Below, piece by piece: positions 11,021-23,755 of a stretch of DNA of 64,000 nucleotides. Below the pieces are notes generated by a model. The model searched no databases. It saw nothing but the letters and a program-made list of their open reading frames with translations, and was not told the origin of the DNA. This DNA is from Leptidea sinapis (lineage: Eukaryota; Arthropoda; Insecta; Lepidoptera; Pieridae). Where the stretch lies: NCBI RefSeq assembly GCF_905404315.1, contig NC_066272.1, forward strand, positions 806,001 through 870,000. The letters are read 5' to 3'. A program made the translations under genes and the position numbers. Position 1 is the first letter of the stretch. Every line of letters starts with the position of its first letter.

Positions 11021-14000
11021 GGGCAATTAATAAATTATATACAATATTGAACTTAATAAACAAACACAAGAAGAACCAATTTACTTTATTTATTGCTATG
11101 ACATAATTTATCTCCCACTAAATGTAATTCATTTAGTATAATTTATATAGCTTTTGAAACACATCACTACAGCTATTGCTTTCGGGTAGTAGTTTTAATT
11201 ATTTGAAATTGAAACGAGTTCTCTCAAAAGGCAATAAAGAAAAAGCCAAGCGATGTATTCTGTTAATAAAGACGACTTTTTGCATTCGACGTTGGTATTT
11301 CCTACTTTGTGCAAAATTCGAGGTGAAATGGTCAGTTTGCTTCGATATTCTGTTTATTCAAACTACCAAGAGAGACCGAAACTGAAAGGGATGCAAACTT
11401 AAAAAGGTTTCGCACAAAAAATATTGAGGAACTCTAATGGTATGGTTAATATAAGGAATTGGTATTAAACTGGAGAAAACTCTTAAAATATGTCAAGATT
11501 ACACATATTATCAACAACATATTGTGTAAACGTTTCACTGATATTTGATCACCAATATCACAATTATACATAAACCTACAATACTACCTACCTAAACAAT
11601 ATATAATTATTAATTTAATATACACACACATACAAGGATTTGTACTAATGTGCATTTCCATGTTGGATCTCTAAGCTGATCCGTTGGTCAAAACAGCTGC
11701 CAATACTTGGGTTTCCAGTCGCCATATTGAGGCTCGTAAATAGTACCTACGCATTGGAATATGCTTTCATGTCATACAAGTCAAACACTCTTTGTCTGCT
11801 TTTGTAAATATATAGTGATAGTATCATACAATATTTTACATTTAATTAACTATTAGGCTGAAGGGCGACACTTCACTTTCCGATCTGTCTCCCCTTATCG
11901 ATTTTGTTCTATTCGCGTCATTTAAGATTCAAATTTTAAATAAATTATTTTACCACTATTATGGTTAACCGTATAACAATAAGTTTTTAAATCTGAATAA
12001 GAACTTCTTGTTACAATACTAAACCAAACCCACATGAAGCGTCTGCTCCCTACCAGAGACATGGGCATGATCATGCCCAGTGGTAATCACATTTGGGAGC
12101 CAATCAGCACAGATTATCATCCACCATGCAATTATATGTATTTTGAATAGTAAAGTAAAAATGATATAATATAAAAAACCAGACATATAAAGAGACAACC
12201 TTATTAGGGAATGGAAAATATAATGTCCGAGATAAAAACGATAATACTTATGTATAAATTACTCTGGTAAATTTTACTCCGACTGATCGCGCACCTATGG
12301 CATTCCCTTGACGTTACCCATTAACAATTGTCAGGAATACGAACGTGACAACTCAGTTTCATTCAATACTCAAAAAATAAAGTGTTCAATAAAGTTTTGA
12401 GGGTAGTTGTGTTCTAGTTGATGAGGTTGTTAACATCATAGGTGCTCTTGGGGCTTTATTTTTTTGCGGTACAAAACAGAAACATTGCATAAAGTATTTG
12501 TGTACCCATCCGCTATTAATAGCAATAATAATATCCCCACTCGACTCTACCTGTAAGCTGCAAGGGGCAGAATCATAACGAACCAACTTCCTAGTAAACA
12601 GTGAATAATTTCAGTTGTTCAAACAACTCGAATAATTGTAAATTCTGTACTAAACATCCAATTTTCCAGCAGGATAGTAGCGACACGCCGTCATAATTAA
12701 CGAAGGTTGGGACCGTTCCATGCATTACTAAAGCCATTGGACCCGGCGTATGTTTGTTTAAACTGTAACTCTCTGGAAAAGTTCACGAAATGTATGCATT
12801 GTGTACTACAATTTGATTTTTACGGGCTCGGCCAACGATTGAATAATTGACATATTGCTGACTAGCTAGTGCCTGCGCCATCGTCTGCGTGGAATTACGT
12901 TCTGAAAGAAATGTGAAATCTATCAGTATAACAAATACAAATTTAAAATTTCACATTTTTGTCAATTAATATTATTTTCGATACTTCGGAAATAAGTCAA
13001 TAATAAAACATAAAATAAAGTCAAAGTTGTTTTATGGAATCCTGGCACGTAAAAATGGTAACCTTCTCCTGGATCTAAATATTAGAGCTGACCAATTTAA
13101 GTCACGAAGCACTGTGAAGAAGGTCACGAGTATAAAATATTTTACTATATTTTGATATCAAGGTTGTAGAGCTTTTCGACAACATGGATATAGTAGACTC
13201 AAACACCCAAACCTTTTGAGTTTGTTTTGAGTTTCGTATTCCTTTTAACTAGATACTTATCTAGTACGAAAGGAAGGAAATTACTATTTTGGCCAGATCA
13301 TCATAATATTAGTAAACAATATCGTAGTATTGTAAACTGGGAATAAATAAATGACGAAGTAAGTGAAGGAGCGAGCAGACGACATACGTTAACCCCATTA
13401 ATGAATGTGATCATAACGCATCACTTGAGGCGTATTGTGATCAGATCGCTCTACGCTCGTCACTATTCACAATGTTTCCGCTTCTGCTTATTTTTTATTT
13501 ATTTATTTATTATACTGTTTTTACAAAGTCGAAACTAATATCTTACGAAAATTTCTACGGGTTATTTCCCAGCTGAAAGATATACGATTTCACGTAGATC
13601 CAGTAGGCAATATGTTAATGGTAAATGATTTGTAGCACTTAAGCTGTGCGAAGCTCGTAGCGAGCTCTATGTCAGTGTTAAGGGTGATTCGGACATTTAC
13701 ACTTTCGTTCCTGATGTTTTTATTATCCGCCCGATACTTTATAATCGTTATAAAACATATCGTGATTGAATGCCTACATGCTACAATAGAATGCAATGTT
13801 ACTCCATAAATGAATATTTACTAGAGTTAAGTAAAAATGACATATTGATCCGATACTTATACAACTTTTAACCAAAAATACCAAATTCAAATATTATCAT
13901 ATATTTTAATTGAGGTACCTTAAATAAAGAACAAAATGTGTTCTGCAATCACATTGCCACTCACATCCTTCCAAACATTATAAACACAATTTAAATGTTA

Positions 14001-14690
14001 ATTTTGAAAAGTTGTAACTAATGCTACAAATATATCAGAAATAGGTCGAAGTACTAACAAGGGTGTAACAGATCTATCAGGTTTGCAAGCAAGTTATGCA
14101 TCATCATGCCAAGTCAGAGCTCGGGAAACCATTCAAAGCGCGCTTTACATAAGTCCTTCAAATATTTAAGTACTAGTTGCTATTAGTTTTAAATTGGGCT
14201 TGTTATTTACTCTTATATTTGGTAAGGTTCTGATTACGGAATCCATGACAAAGTAGCGGAACTCTTCATTTCATAGGAGCAAATTAACAATTCTCGGCCG
14301 AATCTTTTTTATGCTATCCGGATATTTAAGTCATCTACCATAACATAGTTATGGTCAAGTAATAATTGTCTAGTTACGTTTATTGTAATTTTTGGAGTCG
14401 GTGTCATCCAAGATAAGTTTGTTGCTACATACATAGTTATAGGTGAGATGTGCTTGAGTCGTCAGGAGGTGAGAGGCGAGAGCGGATCGCGGCAGAAGGA
14501 CACAGATTCCAAAAATAACAATAATCGTAACTAGAATTAGATTAATTTATTAGATTGTATAAAAATACGCAATTATTTTTGTACTTTTTAGTGCATATTA
14601 TATCTTTTGTTTTGGAATAGTGTTTTGAAGTCGGTTGTTATTTTGTTAATTTTTCTTTTACTTTTGATTTTCTGGTCCAGATACTCCGTA
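11021..14690. other. No gene seen; scattered repeat scraps
   Basis: No convincing exon was found. At 12868-12905 is GTGCCTGCGCCATCGTCTGC, resembling a dispersed lepidopteran repeat end. At 13485-13510 there is a TTTA-type microsatellite. ORFs 12386-12586 (-) and 13590-13796 (-) have no recognisable content. Confidence 0.45.
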
Positions 14691-14754
14691 CGCATGAAAT
14701 AAATAGGTACCAAAGACCGACTCACTACCGAAGCTAATTTCATAGGTTGGTTGA

Positions 14755-15165
14755 ACGCAGAGAAAAGTATCTTGAAAACCACACTGAGGAGGAAGGCTAC
14801 ACTGGAAAACTCCCCGTGATAAATACCGTAGAAGAAAAGCGATGACACAAATTCAGTGACGATTTGTATAAGTACTATATTTACAATTTGTTTAACATAT
14901 TATGTACGAAGACGACCTTGACACTAATAGTGTCAATTGTTGTCGGCATAAGTATAAACTTAGATGTAACATTTTTGTCAGTAACAGATATCCACCAAGA
15001 AAGAAGTTTGTTTAGCAGTTCAGTCAAATTGAAATATCGTAGAGATATGTACAATGGACGAGCGCCAACATATCCAAGGAAACAGGGAACCTTTCATCAA
15101 TGCGGTAGAAGACTCGCTATGATGCGAGCTTTACGCAATGCCAATATACATTTTTAACTACAGCA
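14755..15165 (-). mobile_element. Antisense LINE fragments (rearranged)
   Basis: Three blocks match the reverse complement of the LINE at 43.8-44.1 kb: 14768-14790 (TCTTGAAAACCACACTGAGG), 14806-14835 (AACTCCCCGTGATAAATACC) and 15092-15142 (TCAATGCGGTAGAAGACTCG, then TTTACGCAATGCC). Their order and spacing show an internal deletion and insertion. The + ORF at 14864-15157 crosses these blocks and is not a gene. Confidence 0.6.
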
Positions 15166-15169
15166 AGTG

Positions 15170-16850
15170 GTTAAAGCTGATGTCTGTGTTTGCTGGTTGA
15201 CCTGTAATCGTGAATAAACTGTTGTGTTTTTTAATGTAATTACAAGCTTTGAGAGCAATCATACCAATTATGCTTACGAAATTACGAAAAACTTTAATCA
15301 AACAGAGAGTTCCATCTCACATGGAGCTAAGTATACAGTTTATAAAGTGAAAACTTCTTTAATACGTTATAATGCGATTTGAATTTGACAGGAATTATTT
15401 GAAAATTGTTTTTTCTTATTTTACTCACAATAAGCAAAAATAACAGTACATGAATATGAACATAAAAATGATTATAATCAAAAAATAGTTGAAATTATTG
15501 ATGAAAGTAATATTGACATGAAAAACATATAATATATAGTAATATTTTTTTTCATCAAGGTAAAATAATCCAAACGCAAGTTTATAAAGCTAAGATTGGC
15601 TGACAGATTGACTGACTTATTTTTTAGGACAAAAATAAATCAAATGAATATCAATTATTATTTATTTATTTATTAGTTAGCAACACTTCGAAAATATTCG
15701 AATTTAAAGAGAAGATGATTCTTTTGAATCAACATTTGCTATAAATATTCTTTCATTTATGATTATTTACAAGGTATTTTAACTTAAATCTATGGAAAGT
15801 GATGCAACTAAAACACTACAAAGTTTCGACATACTTAAACGAAAAAGCAAAAAGGTTAGGAAAATCCAAAAAGTCCTCAACGGTTATTAATTGCAGCTCA
15901 TGTATCAATACTCACACCCTGTAAATAAGTTAAGTGAAGTATTAAATTATTAAAATTGTATAAATTTGAATTGAAGAATAAAAGCCGATGGGGGTTTGCG
16001 ATTATATCTGATCATCTACCTACTACATCCTTCACCGAGGGTAATTCTTATAGTATTATGGAAATAAAAAAAAATGTTCCTCTGATCTGAAGAATCTTGA
16101 AAATTTCATCGGTCTTACCAATTTGTAGACGTCCCCGACGTTGTATTTTATTGAAGTGAAACTTCTTTAGAATAGTTATTATTTGAATGATATATAATGA
16201 TAAGAAAAAGCGAGACGATAGAGACACAAACATAAATATGGTAGCGGTGATAGTAATGTGTTTCATAGCGGTTGAAATCATGTGTGATCCTAGAAACATG
16301 TACCAGGACTTCATATGCAGTTTAGAGGCTTGATGTAAGTTTCGCATCGGATACAGCCTTTTTCCCTTGATTGAGTTTTTGGACGACAAAATAAATTTAA
16401 AAATGAGCAACAGTCACACTGTATCAACAACAAAATCAAATTGCACAGTATTCAAAAGACCGTATTAAGACCAAAATATTAGTTTCATACTTTAGTTACA
16501 ATAAGCATCTTATCTTGTATCATTTATTGAAAATGTAAGCTCTGAGTCTGAATAAATCTATGTGATATATACGAATAAAATGTAAAATAATTATCAAGCT
16601 TTGTATCACTATGATCAGCACTAAGACCTTCAATTATTCTCTTCCCGAAATATTTCATTCGTCTCATTATCTTGAAGCCAAATTTTTTGCTGGTTTCACT
16701 TCTACCACGTGTGAATTGCACACATATTTTTTTATAATCATATATTAATATAATATATAATAAAAATTGTGTTTTCAAATTTTATTTGCGTATTAATCCT
16801 AGAAGTGAGGTATATCACTTTAAAAACATAACAAATTGTTTAGATTTACA
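15170..16850. other. No gene seen; AT-rich
   Basis: Long chance ORFs such as 16048-16410 (-) and 16524-16778 (-) have low-complexity, hydrophobic composition and no motif. A TTTA microsatellite lies at 15655-15675. Confidence 0.45.
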
Positions 16851-16854
16851 AGAT

Positions 16855-17010
16855 CAACACTCAAGTCAATTTCCTTATATGGAAATATTGGGGTTGAGCA
16901 GGTTATCAACTGTAAAGTAGATCCTGTAGATGAAGCCACAACCTGAGAGTTGAACAAAGCATACAAGATTTTATGACGACAAGTCACTCGAACGGTTAGC
17001 CATTAATGCA
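16855..17010 (+). repeat. tRNA-bearing repeat, copy T1 (tRNA end degraded)
   Basis: The body AATATTGGGGTTGAGCAGG ... GTAGATGAAGCCACAA matches copy T2 (54973-55160, reverse complement). The downstream AGTTGAACAAAGCATACAAG ... TCACTCGAACGGTTAGC matches copy T3 (55390-55445). The tRNA-like module stops after its D-arm start. Confidence 0.65.
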
Positions 17011-17626
17011 CTACTTAGTTGAATGGTTTATACTTTACATAAACTTTATACTAATTAACAACTGTTTCGAAATTAAAATATCAACTCGAAAAATTAATAT
17101 ACCATATTATAGGCCCAGCAGCATTATAATTGGATAATTTTTTGAGATGATATCGTTCGAATACTCTTTAATTAAATGCCTATTGATATTATATTATGTG
17201 TTAATATGTACAAATATGTGTATGATATATATATAATATTTCAATCTTAATAGTATACTCAATTATGAATTGTACTTCCGCTCTTTAAAAGTTAATATTA
17301 CCAGTTTTAAGTTCATTGCAACTTAAAACTTTATACAATTTGTTTCGAAATTTCTTGTATAGAACTTTGTTTTAATTACTATTACTTTGGAGTACTTAAA
17401 TTTGTTACTTTAATATTATGCCAGTTATGTTTTAAAACAACCTTCAGGCTTTTAGGCTACAGAAGCACAACATTCCTCATTAAAATATTACGTCATGTGA
17501 ACTTGAAATTGCTCTCTAGAAACTAGAAGTATGATAATATTTAAACAGAAATTCGTGGTTTGAAAGTTCATATATTATTTTTTGTAGTTGTAGAATTATA
17601 AACCGGCTCATAAGCTGAATATATGC

Positions 17627-17849
17627 ATACAAATGATTTGAGTTTTCTTTAGTGTTAATTCCGCCAATGAGGCATCCTCAGGACGTGTTGTCTCGCTAAT
17701 ATCTGGCACGAGACTTTGCCAGAATTTGCCAGATTTTGGCGAGACAATACGTCCTGAGGATGCCTCGTGTAGAGGCGAAACACGTGTCAAATTGTTTAAA
17801 GACAAATATTGGCGGAATTAACACTAAAGGAAACTCAAATCATTTGTAT
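17627..17849. repeat. Inverted-repeat (fold-back) element with asymmetric bulge
   Basis: The left arm 17627-17696 and right arm 17739-17849 are near-perfect reverse complements (ends ATACAAATGATTTGAG / CTCAAATCATTTGTAT; inner ends GTTGTCTCGC / GCGAGACAAT). The right arm holds 41 extra bases at 17767-17807 with no counterpart on the left. Around the start of that insert, GCCTC-GTGTA-GAGGC forms its own 5-bp hairpin, followed by CACGTG. The loop is 42 bases. There is no coding content. Likely a MITE-like element. Confidence 0.8.
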
Positions 17850-18880
17850 AATTATGGATTTCCGCAAAGTAACGCCTACTTCAATAATTTTTTTTTGAAT
17901 ATATTCATACAAAATAAACTTTTCATTGAATAAGATTCACCAGAAATCGATTTGTTGCTGAAATTTGTATTAATACTTTTATTGAAATATTTGATTGAGT
18001 TTTTTTATGTCTAGCCTAACCAGCTTGTACGATGTAGGTAGGTCACCTTCATCAACCCTTTCGAGGATAAAACCAGTCGCTTATTTAACTGCATATTTAT
18101 TCTTCCGATATCCAGAATTTTACTGAATATTGCACGAAAGGATTCTTCATTGGATTTTTCTTTAATTAATCACAGTAATTTGCCACAATACACACAAGTG
18201 TAAACATAATTCAAATCGCTTTAGCCGTTTCAAGATTAAAGTGCACAAATAAAAAGAAAAACTGACAAAAATTCAAAAAAATATTTTTTGTACAGCATGA
18301 GTTCAACATGTATAACTTCAAAAAATCAACTAATTTTGAGGATTGAGAGGATCATTAGGAATGCGGAGATAAGTCATTAAGTCTTTTACAATATTTAAAG
18401 TTGCAGAATACCTGCAATCCCGTGAAGCTATATAAAATAAAAAAATTAAAAAATATAAAGCCTTTTATTTCACACTTATACATACTTACCCGCCCGCTTC
18501 GCTGGGTGAATTTTAATAGGAAGGTACGTTGGAATTCGAAACATAACATAGCCATAAACTATCTAGGATAAATATCGCATCGAATGGTGACAGTTTCATG
18601 ACGATACGATTAGTGGTTTAGGCGTGATTGAGCCTCAAACAAAGACCATTTTCATTAAATATATATAGACTAATGTATTTAACATATCATTACTTTAATG
18701 TAGTTAAAGTATACAAATATTATAATTAAATAGTACATTTTAATGCGGAATTGGAAAACATCATGCATTAAATCATTGTACACATAAAATATTATTAAAA
18801 TGAATTATCAGTGTTCATACAAGTAAATTAAAAAAAAAATGTACATTATTATTATTTTTCATTAATTACTTTCAATTGCT
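17850..18880. other. No gene seen; AT-rich
   Basis: Nothing recognisable. GC is slightly raised near 18485-18510 (CCGCCCGCTTCGCTGGGTGA), again resembling a dispersed repeat end. Confidence 0.45.
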
Positions 18881-18884
18881 TTAT

Positions 18885-19085
18885 TACTAATAGTGTGAAC
18901 CCCTCTATTTGGGGGTAAAGGTCTCCTCCGAAGAGTAGTCTCTATCTGTGGTATTTTTGCTTCATCTGCTTTTAGGTCTTCCTTTCTTCCTAATTCCCCT
19001 GGGAATTCCCAGGCCATCCAGTAGCACTAGGTGTGCATGTGTTGATAGAGTTCTAATTTTATGTAGCTATATAACATAAGTTTGG
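18885..19085 (-). pseudogene. Probable RTE-like LINE C-terminal remnant
   Basis: The minus strand reads RKGRPKSR then, after a stop, KNTTDRDYSSEETFTPK. This resembles the end of RTE/BovB-type polymerases, which close with a GRP-x-RW-xD block followed by A-DR-x-W-x3-GE-x-F. Key Trp residues are lost and there are stops. The assignment rests on this short block only. Confidence 0.4.
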
Positions 19086-19885
19086 GTTTTTATTGCAAAC
19101 TTATTTATTTACCATTGGAACGTTTTGGTCTGATTCTCCCGCGGTGATCAACCGGCTTGGGACATTGAGATTGGGAGGGGTTCGCGTTAATTGTTATTGT
19201 ATAGTTTTCATATTGTCTTGTTCTGGAGTAGGCTGAGAAGGGAGCCCATGAAATGATAGCGTTCTTTTTTTATAAGGTGGCTCGTCATGTTATTATTTTT
19301 AATCATTTTTGTTGATTGTTCTTTGTGCCCACTATTGCTGGAGTGATTCCGGTGATTTTAATGAGTTCCTTTTCTTATAATTTTTTTCATGTTCGATTTG
19401 ATCGTTTGGGACAATATTTTAGTTTTGTCTATTTTTTGTTCCTATACCGACAAGTCTATCATATTTTATGATGTGAATGAATCATAAAGTATTTCACACC
19501 CTTCACTAATAATTTGTCAATACTTTAGAGTAAACTATACTATTTATAATATAACAAGACATTTACCGCGTTAGTTAATTAAACTTGCATGAAAATGGCG
19601 ACGGGGTCTATTATGAAATGATGAATAGGTGTCGTTGCAAGCCACAATCTCATTATACTTTGCTGGAGGCTTCGGTTGCCGAAGTTTTTATAAGTAACTT
19701 TCTTACAAGGAACCTTGTTATGTACGGGAAAAATGTAATACCTTCGTTGTGCTTATCATAATACAACAAATTAAAACGATAAAATAGTCTTGTGAGGTTT
19801 AAACAAAATCTGGATTAGTTCGCTAATAATATAAAATTATATAGCTTTTTTTAATTGAGTAAAATAATTGATGACACAGATGGGA

Positions 19886-19985
19886 TGTTCGCACTCAGAA
19901 ATTTTGAAAAACACAAAATCTGAGCGGCTCAGTAATTGCGCTCGTAACATTGATATAAAAGATGTTAAGTATTCAAATTTTAATT
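19886..19985 (-). repeat. 310-bp hairpin repeat, copy 2 (fragment)
   Basis: It contains, in reverse complement, the hairpin half and the following block: GAAATTTTGAAAAACACAAA, TCTGAGCGGCTCAG, TTGCGCTCGTAAC and AAGATGTTAAGT. The rest of the repeat is missing. Confidence 0.55.
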
Positions 19986-20107
19986 ATTTTTACACTAATA
20001 TATTTTGTTCAACTCTCCGGTTGTGGTGCAATCTACAGGATATATGTTACATTTGATAACCTGTTCAACCCTAATAATTGCTTAGTTGGAAATCGATTTT
20101 TGAAGAT

Positions 20108-20375
20108 ACGTTCATATTCACAAAAATCGTCACCTTTTTGCTCTTAATAGTGATTTTCATTATTAAAATAAGCAATAAGGGATTGCTTGTAACTAATTCT
20201 AGTAGTTCATCTTACATAATAGCTTTAAAGGTAAATGTATACCCTTTAGAATAAAGTCACTGTTCGGGCATTATTTATAAATAGATTTAAAAGTTTTATA
20301 AAAAATGTCTCTTTCATAAATCCTACTACTCCACAGCTGAATATATAAGTCAGCCGACAGCCTGGGACTAAAAAA
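20108..20375 (+). mobile_element. Fragment of the same LINE family as 38.4-40.2 kb
   Basis: TCACAAAAATCGTCACCTTT, AGGGATTGCTTGTAACTAAT and the end CAGCCTGGGACTA line up with 39685-39924, the last codons of the other copy. Small deletions and stops are present. No reverse transcriptase core remains. Confidence 0.75.
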
Positions 20376-20561
20376 AAAGCGCAATTCATTAAGCCCCCAT
20401 TTAATTCTATTCTTTTTTCCAATCAATTCAAAGTCGGAGAAGTCTAGATTCAAGTAAAACCTTAGTTGTAAATAAGGCTATTTTTGGATTCTGTTGTGAA
20501 TTTCATGAAACAAAAAACTACATCGAACATGCACTATCAAATGAAACTATTCAAACGAACC

Positions 20562-20672
20562 CAATCACTCAATGATACTGCGATACAGCAAATACTGGCC
20601 AGTTAAACAAAGTTACCGACTGAAATCGGATTTCAGCAAATTAATGACATCATTTCATCCGTAATTAATTGG
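20562..20672 (+). repeat. Dispersed repeat shared with 63893-64000
   Basis: Both loci read CCCAATCACTCAA, then AGTTAAACAAAGTTACC, then GAAATCGGAT, with ATCAAATG/TAAT variants after. Same strand, moderately diverged. Family unknown. Confidence 0.5.
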
Positions 20673-21137
20673 TGATTAGCGCATTTTGTTTGTGTCTGCT
20701 TGGCTAAACTTGCAATTTATTTTGAAAGCATTCTTTGAGAATTCCTTTTGATATCAATTTGTATATATATTTTCATACAATTATTTCTGTTTGCAGAGTG
20801 CCTTACTAGTGGAATCAATGTGCTTATGAGTCTCAAATTGACGACCGCAATGTCAACGTTGCTCAAAATCTTTCCGGGGCAACCGGATTCTCCTCTGATT
20901 TAATCCTCATTTGAACGTCATGCTCGTCTCGTGGCCATTTCTCCTACACTCTCTTCCCCGTTCTTTTGTAATAGCAAGAGACACTCTATAGTTTATTTTA
21001 TATTATTAGTTATTAGCATAATATTATCAAATTTGCTGGAAACTGATAATTATAATGCTAACACCAGAGCATTATTGTGTCTTCTACTCGGTTACGTCTA
21101 GTTACTCAGTCTTTTGTTGGGCCATGTATTATAGTAC

Positions 21138-21420
21138 TTTTACAACATGACACAAAATGTACAAAACATATTTGTTACGAAATTCAAAAGTATTGTCAAA
21201 AAACGTTTGTGTGGTAAAGGTTACTATAACATAAATAACTTTATTAATGATATCACTGATTGGGAATTGAGAAATATATTTAATGATATGATATTGTAAC
21301 GTTATTAAAAAAATAGCCCGCTGAATTTTTGCACTAGTTCCTCACAGGTCTGAGTTATACTTCTTCGAATTGGTGATAGTTTTGCTGGGAGTTTGTTTTT
21401 GAATAAAAATTATTGAATTT
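21138..21420 (+). mobile_element. LINE C-terminus plus 3' UTR
   Basis: Codons 21138-21299 encode FYNMTQNVQNIFVTKFKS, then KKRLCGKGYYNINNFINDITDW and a stop: the end of a jockey-type polymerase. The 3' UTR carries CCGCTGAATTTTTGCAC and CAGGTCTGAG, and ends in AATAAAAATTATTGAATTT. This UTR type recurs at 23130-23275 and 46310-46450. Confidence 0.7.
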
Positions 21421-22017
21421 AAATACGTTCACTACAAGTATATCCAATCTATGTCCATAGCCGTCAAACAAGGTTTCCAAAGACTGTAACATAAAAATTT
21501 AATTTGGCAACTCAATGTAATATTAATGGCAATTCCCGCTTACGCTGTTTTGAGTATTGATCCTCAACATTGTAGGGAACAATATAAAACGTAGAGTTCA
21601 AAATGCTTTAACGTAAGTGAGAAATATAAAACCAAGCGTACGGGAATTCACTTAATGCTGTCTCGTGTAAAGATACATTAATGTGACTGAATGTGTGAAG
21701 GTGTGAAAATAGGGATGATACATCGCGACATTCTGGATGAAAGCATATTTTAAATTTTACAAAGAGGTTGTTTATGTAAGTAGTTTGTATTGAATTGACA
21801 TTGGTTAAATACAAACTGCGGACGTGGTTCGCTTTCATTTGCGGAGATTTTGTTAACGTATAAAACTGACTAATGAATCAAATTTCATTTACTTGAAAAA
21901 AAATTATTTATGTCGAGCTTTATCTTTTATTTAAAAATAAATTCCTACTCTATGACTGTAAGAGTCCCGCCAAAAAATATGCAACATTTTGATGATAAAT
22001 ACAGAAAAAGCAGGTAT

Positions 22018-22175
22018 AATATTGACACTTTTTTACACAAATTATCTTGCCCCAAGTTAAGCATATCTAGCCTGTGTTATGGGTTACAAGACAATGATAT
22101 ATTGAATACAATATACTTACTTAAACATACATAAATTTATATAAACATACATATAAACATATTGACACGGGAGTG
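22018..22175 (-). mobile_element. tRNA-headed SINE, 3' part only
   Basis: TATTGACACTTTTTTACACA, CTTGCCCCAAGTTAAGCATA and ACTTAAACATACATAAAT match the reverse complement of the SINE tail at 35860-35985. The tRNA-like head is absent. Confidence 0.65.
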
Positions 22176-22317
22176 GGTCTGGGATTGGAAATAATATTCC
22201 GCTTATAGGAACGAGTCTTTATTTGCGTTCACTTTTTCTGAACTTGCACTTGCCGGTCTGCCGCTGTTCCTTTTGTGGGCGGCAGTACCTTCAACGCGTC
22301 ACACTGCACCGAACACT

Positions 22318-22396
22318 AGGTCTCTTCTATCTTCTTCCTCTTGGAATACTTCCACTTTTCACTACTTCTTCTTTTCTTCTTCTTCTTCTTCTTTAC
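22318..22396 (+). repeat. Polypyrimidine (CTT)n microsatellite
   Basis: A run of TCTTCT/CTTCTTCTT units makes this strand almost pure pyrimidine for about 80 bases. Confidence 0.8.
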
Positions 22397-22639
22397 ACTT
22401 TCGAGTCAGAACTAGAAATGCCGTAGGCCACGCTTAGTACGGCTTATATACCCCCGGATCTGTTCCATTTTCAAAATGATTCCCCCATTCCATCTTTAAA
22501 TTTAAATTGTACTAGAAAATTCTTTTAACTATTTTTATCCTGCTTACACATTTTCCATCCCTTTTTTTCTGTTCGATTTGATCCTGAACTTACTAGAAAT
22601 TTCCATTAACTTTACAAAACCCAAAAAATTCCATACACT

Positions 22640-22715
22640 GGTAGGTGTATCGAACCCGGGTCTACAGCGTCTAAAGAAAACAATTTTCCGCTGAGCTACG
22701 AATATTGCTGACGGT
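22640..22715 (-). repeat. tRNA-like sequence (SINE head or tRNA relic)
   Basis: The minus strand holds an A-box-like TAGCTCAGCGGA and a B box GGGTTCGATAC about 33 bases apart. The remaining arms do not pair into a convincing cloverleaf, so I read it as a SINE head rather than a tRNA gene. Confidence 0.45.
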
Positions 22716-23124
22716 GCTGTTGAAATTAACAATGTCTTGAAGTTTGACAACTCTCGTCATATACTTCAAAGCGTTGCTACGCAACAATATGTATAAACAA
22801 GTATTTCAAATGTCCCGTAAAAATATTCATATTATATTCATTTATGAAAGTTGTGTTTCGTAAATCACAAGAAGACACCACAATTTTATTTAAAATTTTA
22901 AGTATGTTGTGAAGATATTAATATGTGTGTCTGTTACTCTTTCACGAATACCTTTTTACCTATAAAATATACCTACCATAGGAATTTGGTTGTTGGGTCA
23001 GCTAGTATATCCAAAAATTATATAAAGTATGTTGCTGCAATTAGAAACCATTCGTCACCATCCGTATTCGCTAGACCTTGCTCCAACAGACTACCATATT
23101 TTTCGTGATTTGGAGAATTTTCTA

Positions 23125-23275
23125 AGTGATTCACAGTTTGAATAGAACCGCTGAGTTTCTTGCGCCCATTCTTCTCAGGTCTGAGGCAGTCTCTTTTGAA
23201 TGGGTGGTAGATTTTGACGTTCAATAAGTGATTTTAAATCCTATTTTGAATAAAAATATTTGAATTTGGATTTGA
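23125..23275 (+). mobile_element. LINE 3' UTR stub
   Basis: It has the UTR signature AACCGCTGAGTTTCTTGCGC, TCTCAGGTCTGAGG, TGAATGGGTGGTAG and an AATAAA...TGAATTTGGATTTGAA tail, as at 46330-46450 and 40010-40060. Confidence 0.6.
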
Positions 23276-23524
23276 ATATGAATAATCTAGATCACCACAG
23301 TTCTATTACAAAGGCATAATTGACCTTCCTATTAGATGGCAGCAATCTATAGATAATAATCGTATTTATATTGACTTAATAAATACGTATTAAAAATTTG
23401 CAATTTTTCAGTACAAATCGGCAATTTCATGCTTTAACCCCTAATATTAAAAGGCATGAAGGCATTTATTTTCTCAAAATTGATTCCTTTAGAGTTCTTT
23501 CATAATAAATTTAAATTTATTTAT

Positions 23525-23755
23525 GGACTAGCTGACCCGGCAGAAGTTGTTTTGCCATATAAATTATTTTTAGTATTTGAATTTTGTTTCTCCGACGTAT
23601 TTTACAAATACGACTACTACTAAACATATATATGTATCATATATATATTCTTATATAAAAAAAATGGCGTTTATTGCTAACAGAAGCTTCTGTGATTCCT
23701 GTGGAATGTGGGCGGTGGTGATCACTAAACACCAGGTGGTTAGCCTCTAGAAAAT
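23525..23755 (+). repeat. Dispersed repeat end plus LINE 3' stub
   Basis: 23528-23560 reads CTAGCTGACCCGGCAGAAG-TTGTTTTGCC, a repeat end also seen at 27210, 48140 and (antisense) 31050. 23690-23750 (TGTGATTCCTGTGGAATGTG, then GGCGGTGGTGATCACTAAAC) is the 3' end of the 41.7-44.2 kb LINE type. Confidence 0.55.

Noticed and set aside
14864..15157. 97-codon ORF with a hydrophobic start and a CGRRLA motif, suggestive of an insulin-like peptide B chain
   Set aside because: The CGRRLAMMRALRNAN end is the antisense of a LINE segment (reverse complement of about 43830-43890), the Cys spacing does not fit an insulin B chain, and no A chain follows.
16048..16410. 120-codon minus-strand ORF with membrane-like stretches
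   Set aside because: Low-complexity AT-driven composition, no motif, no splice or codon support.
20791..20902. Possible 37-codon exon after a TTTCTGTTTGCAG acceptor
   Set aside because: It ends in a stop with no donor needed and no recognisable protein content; a strong acceptor alone is not enough.
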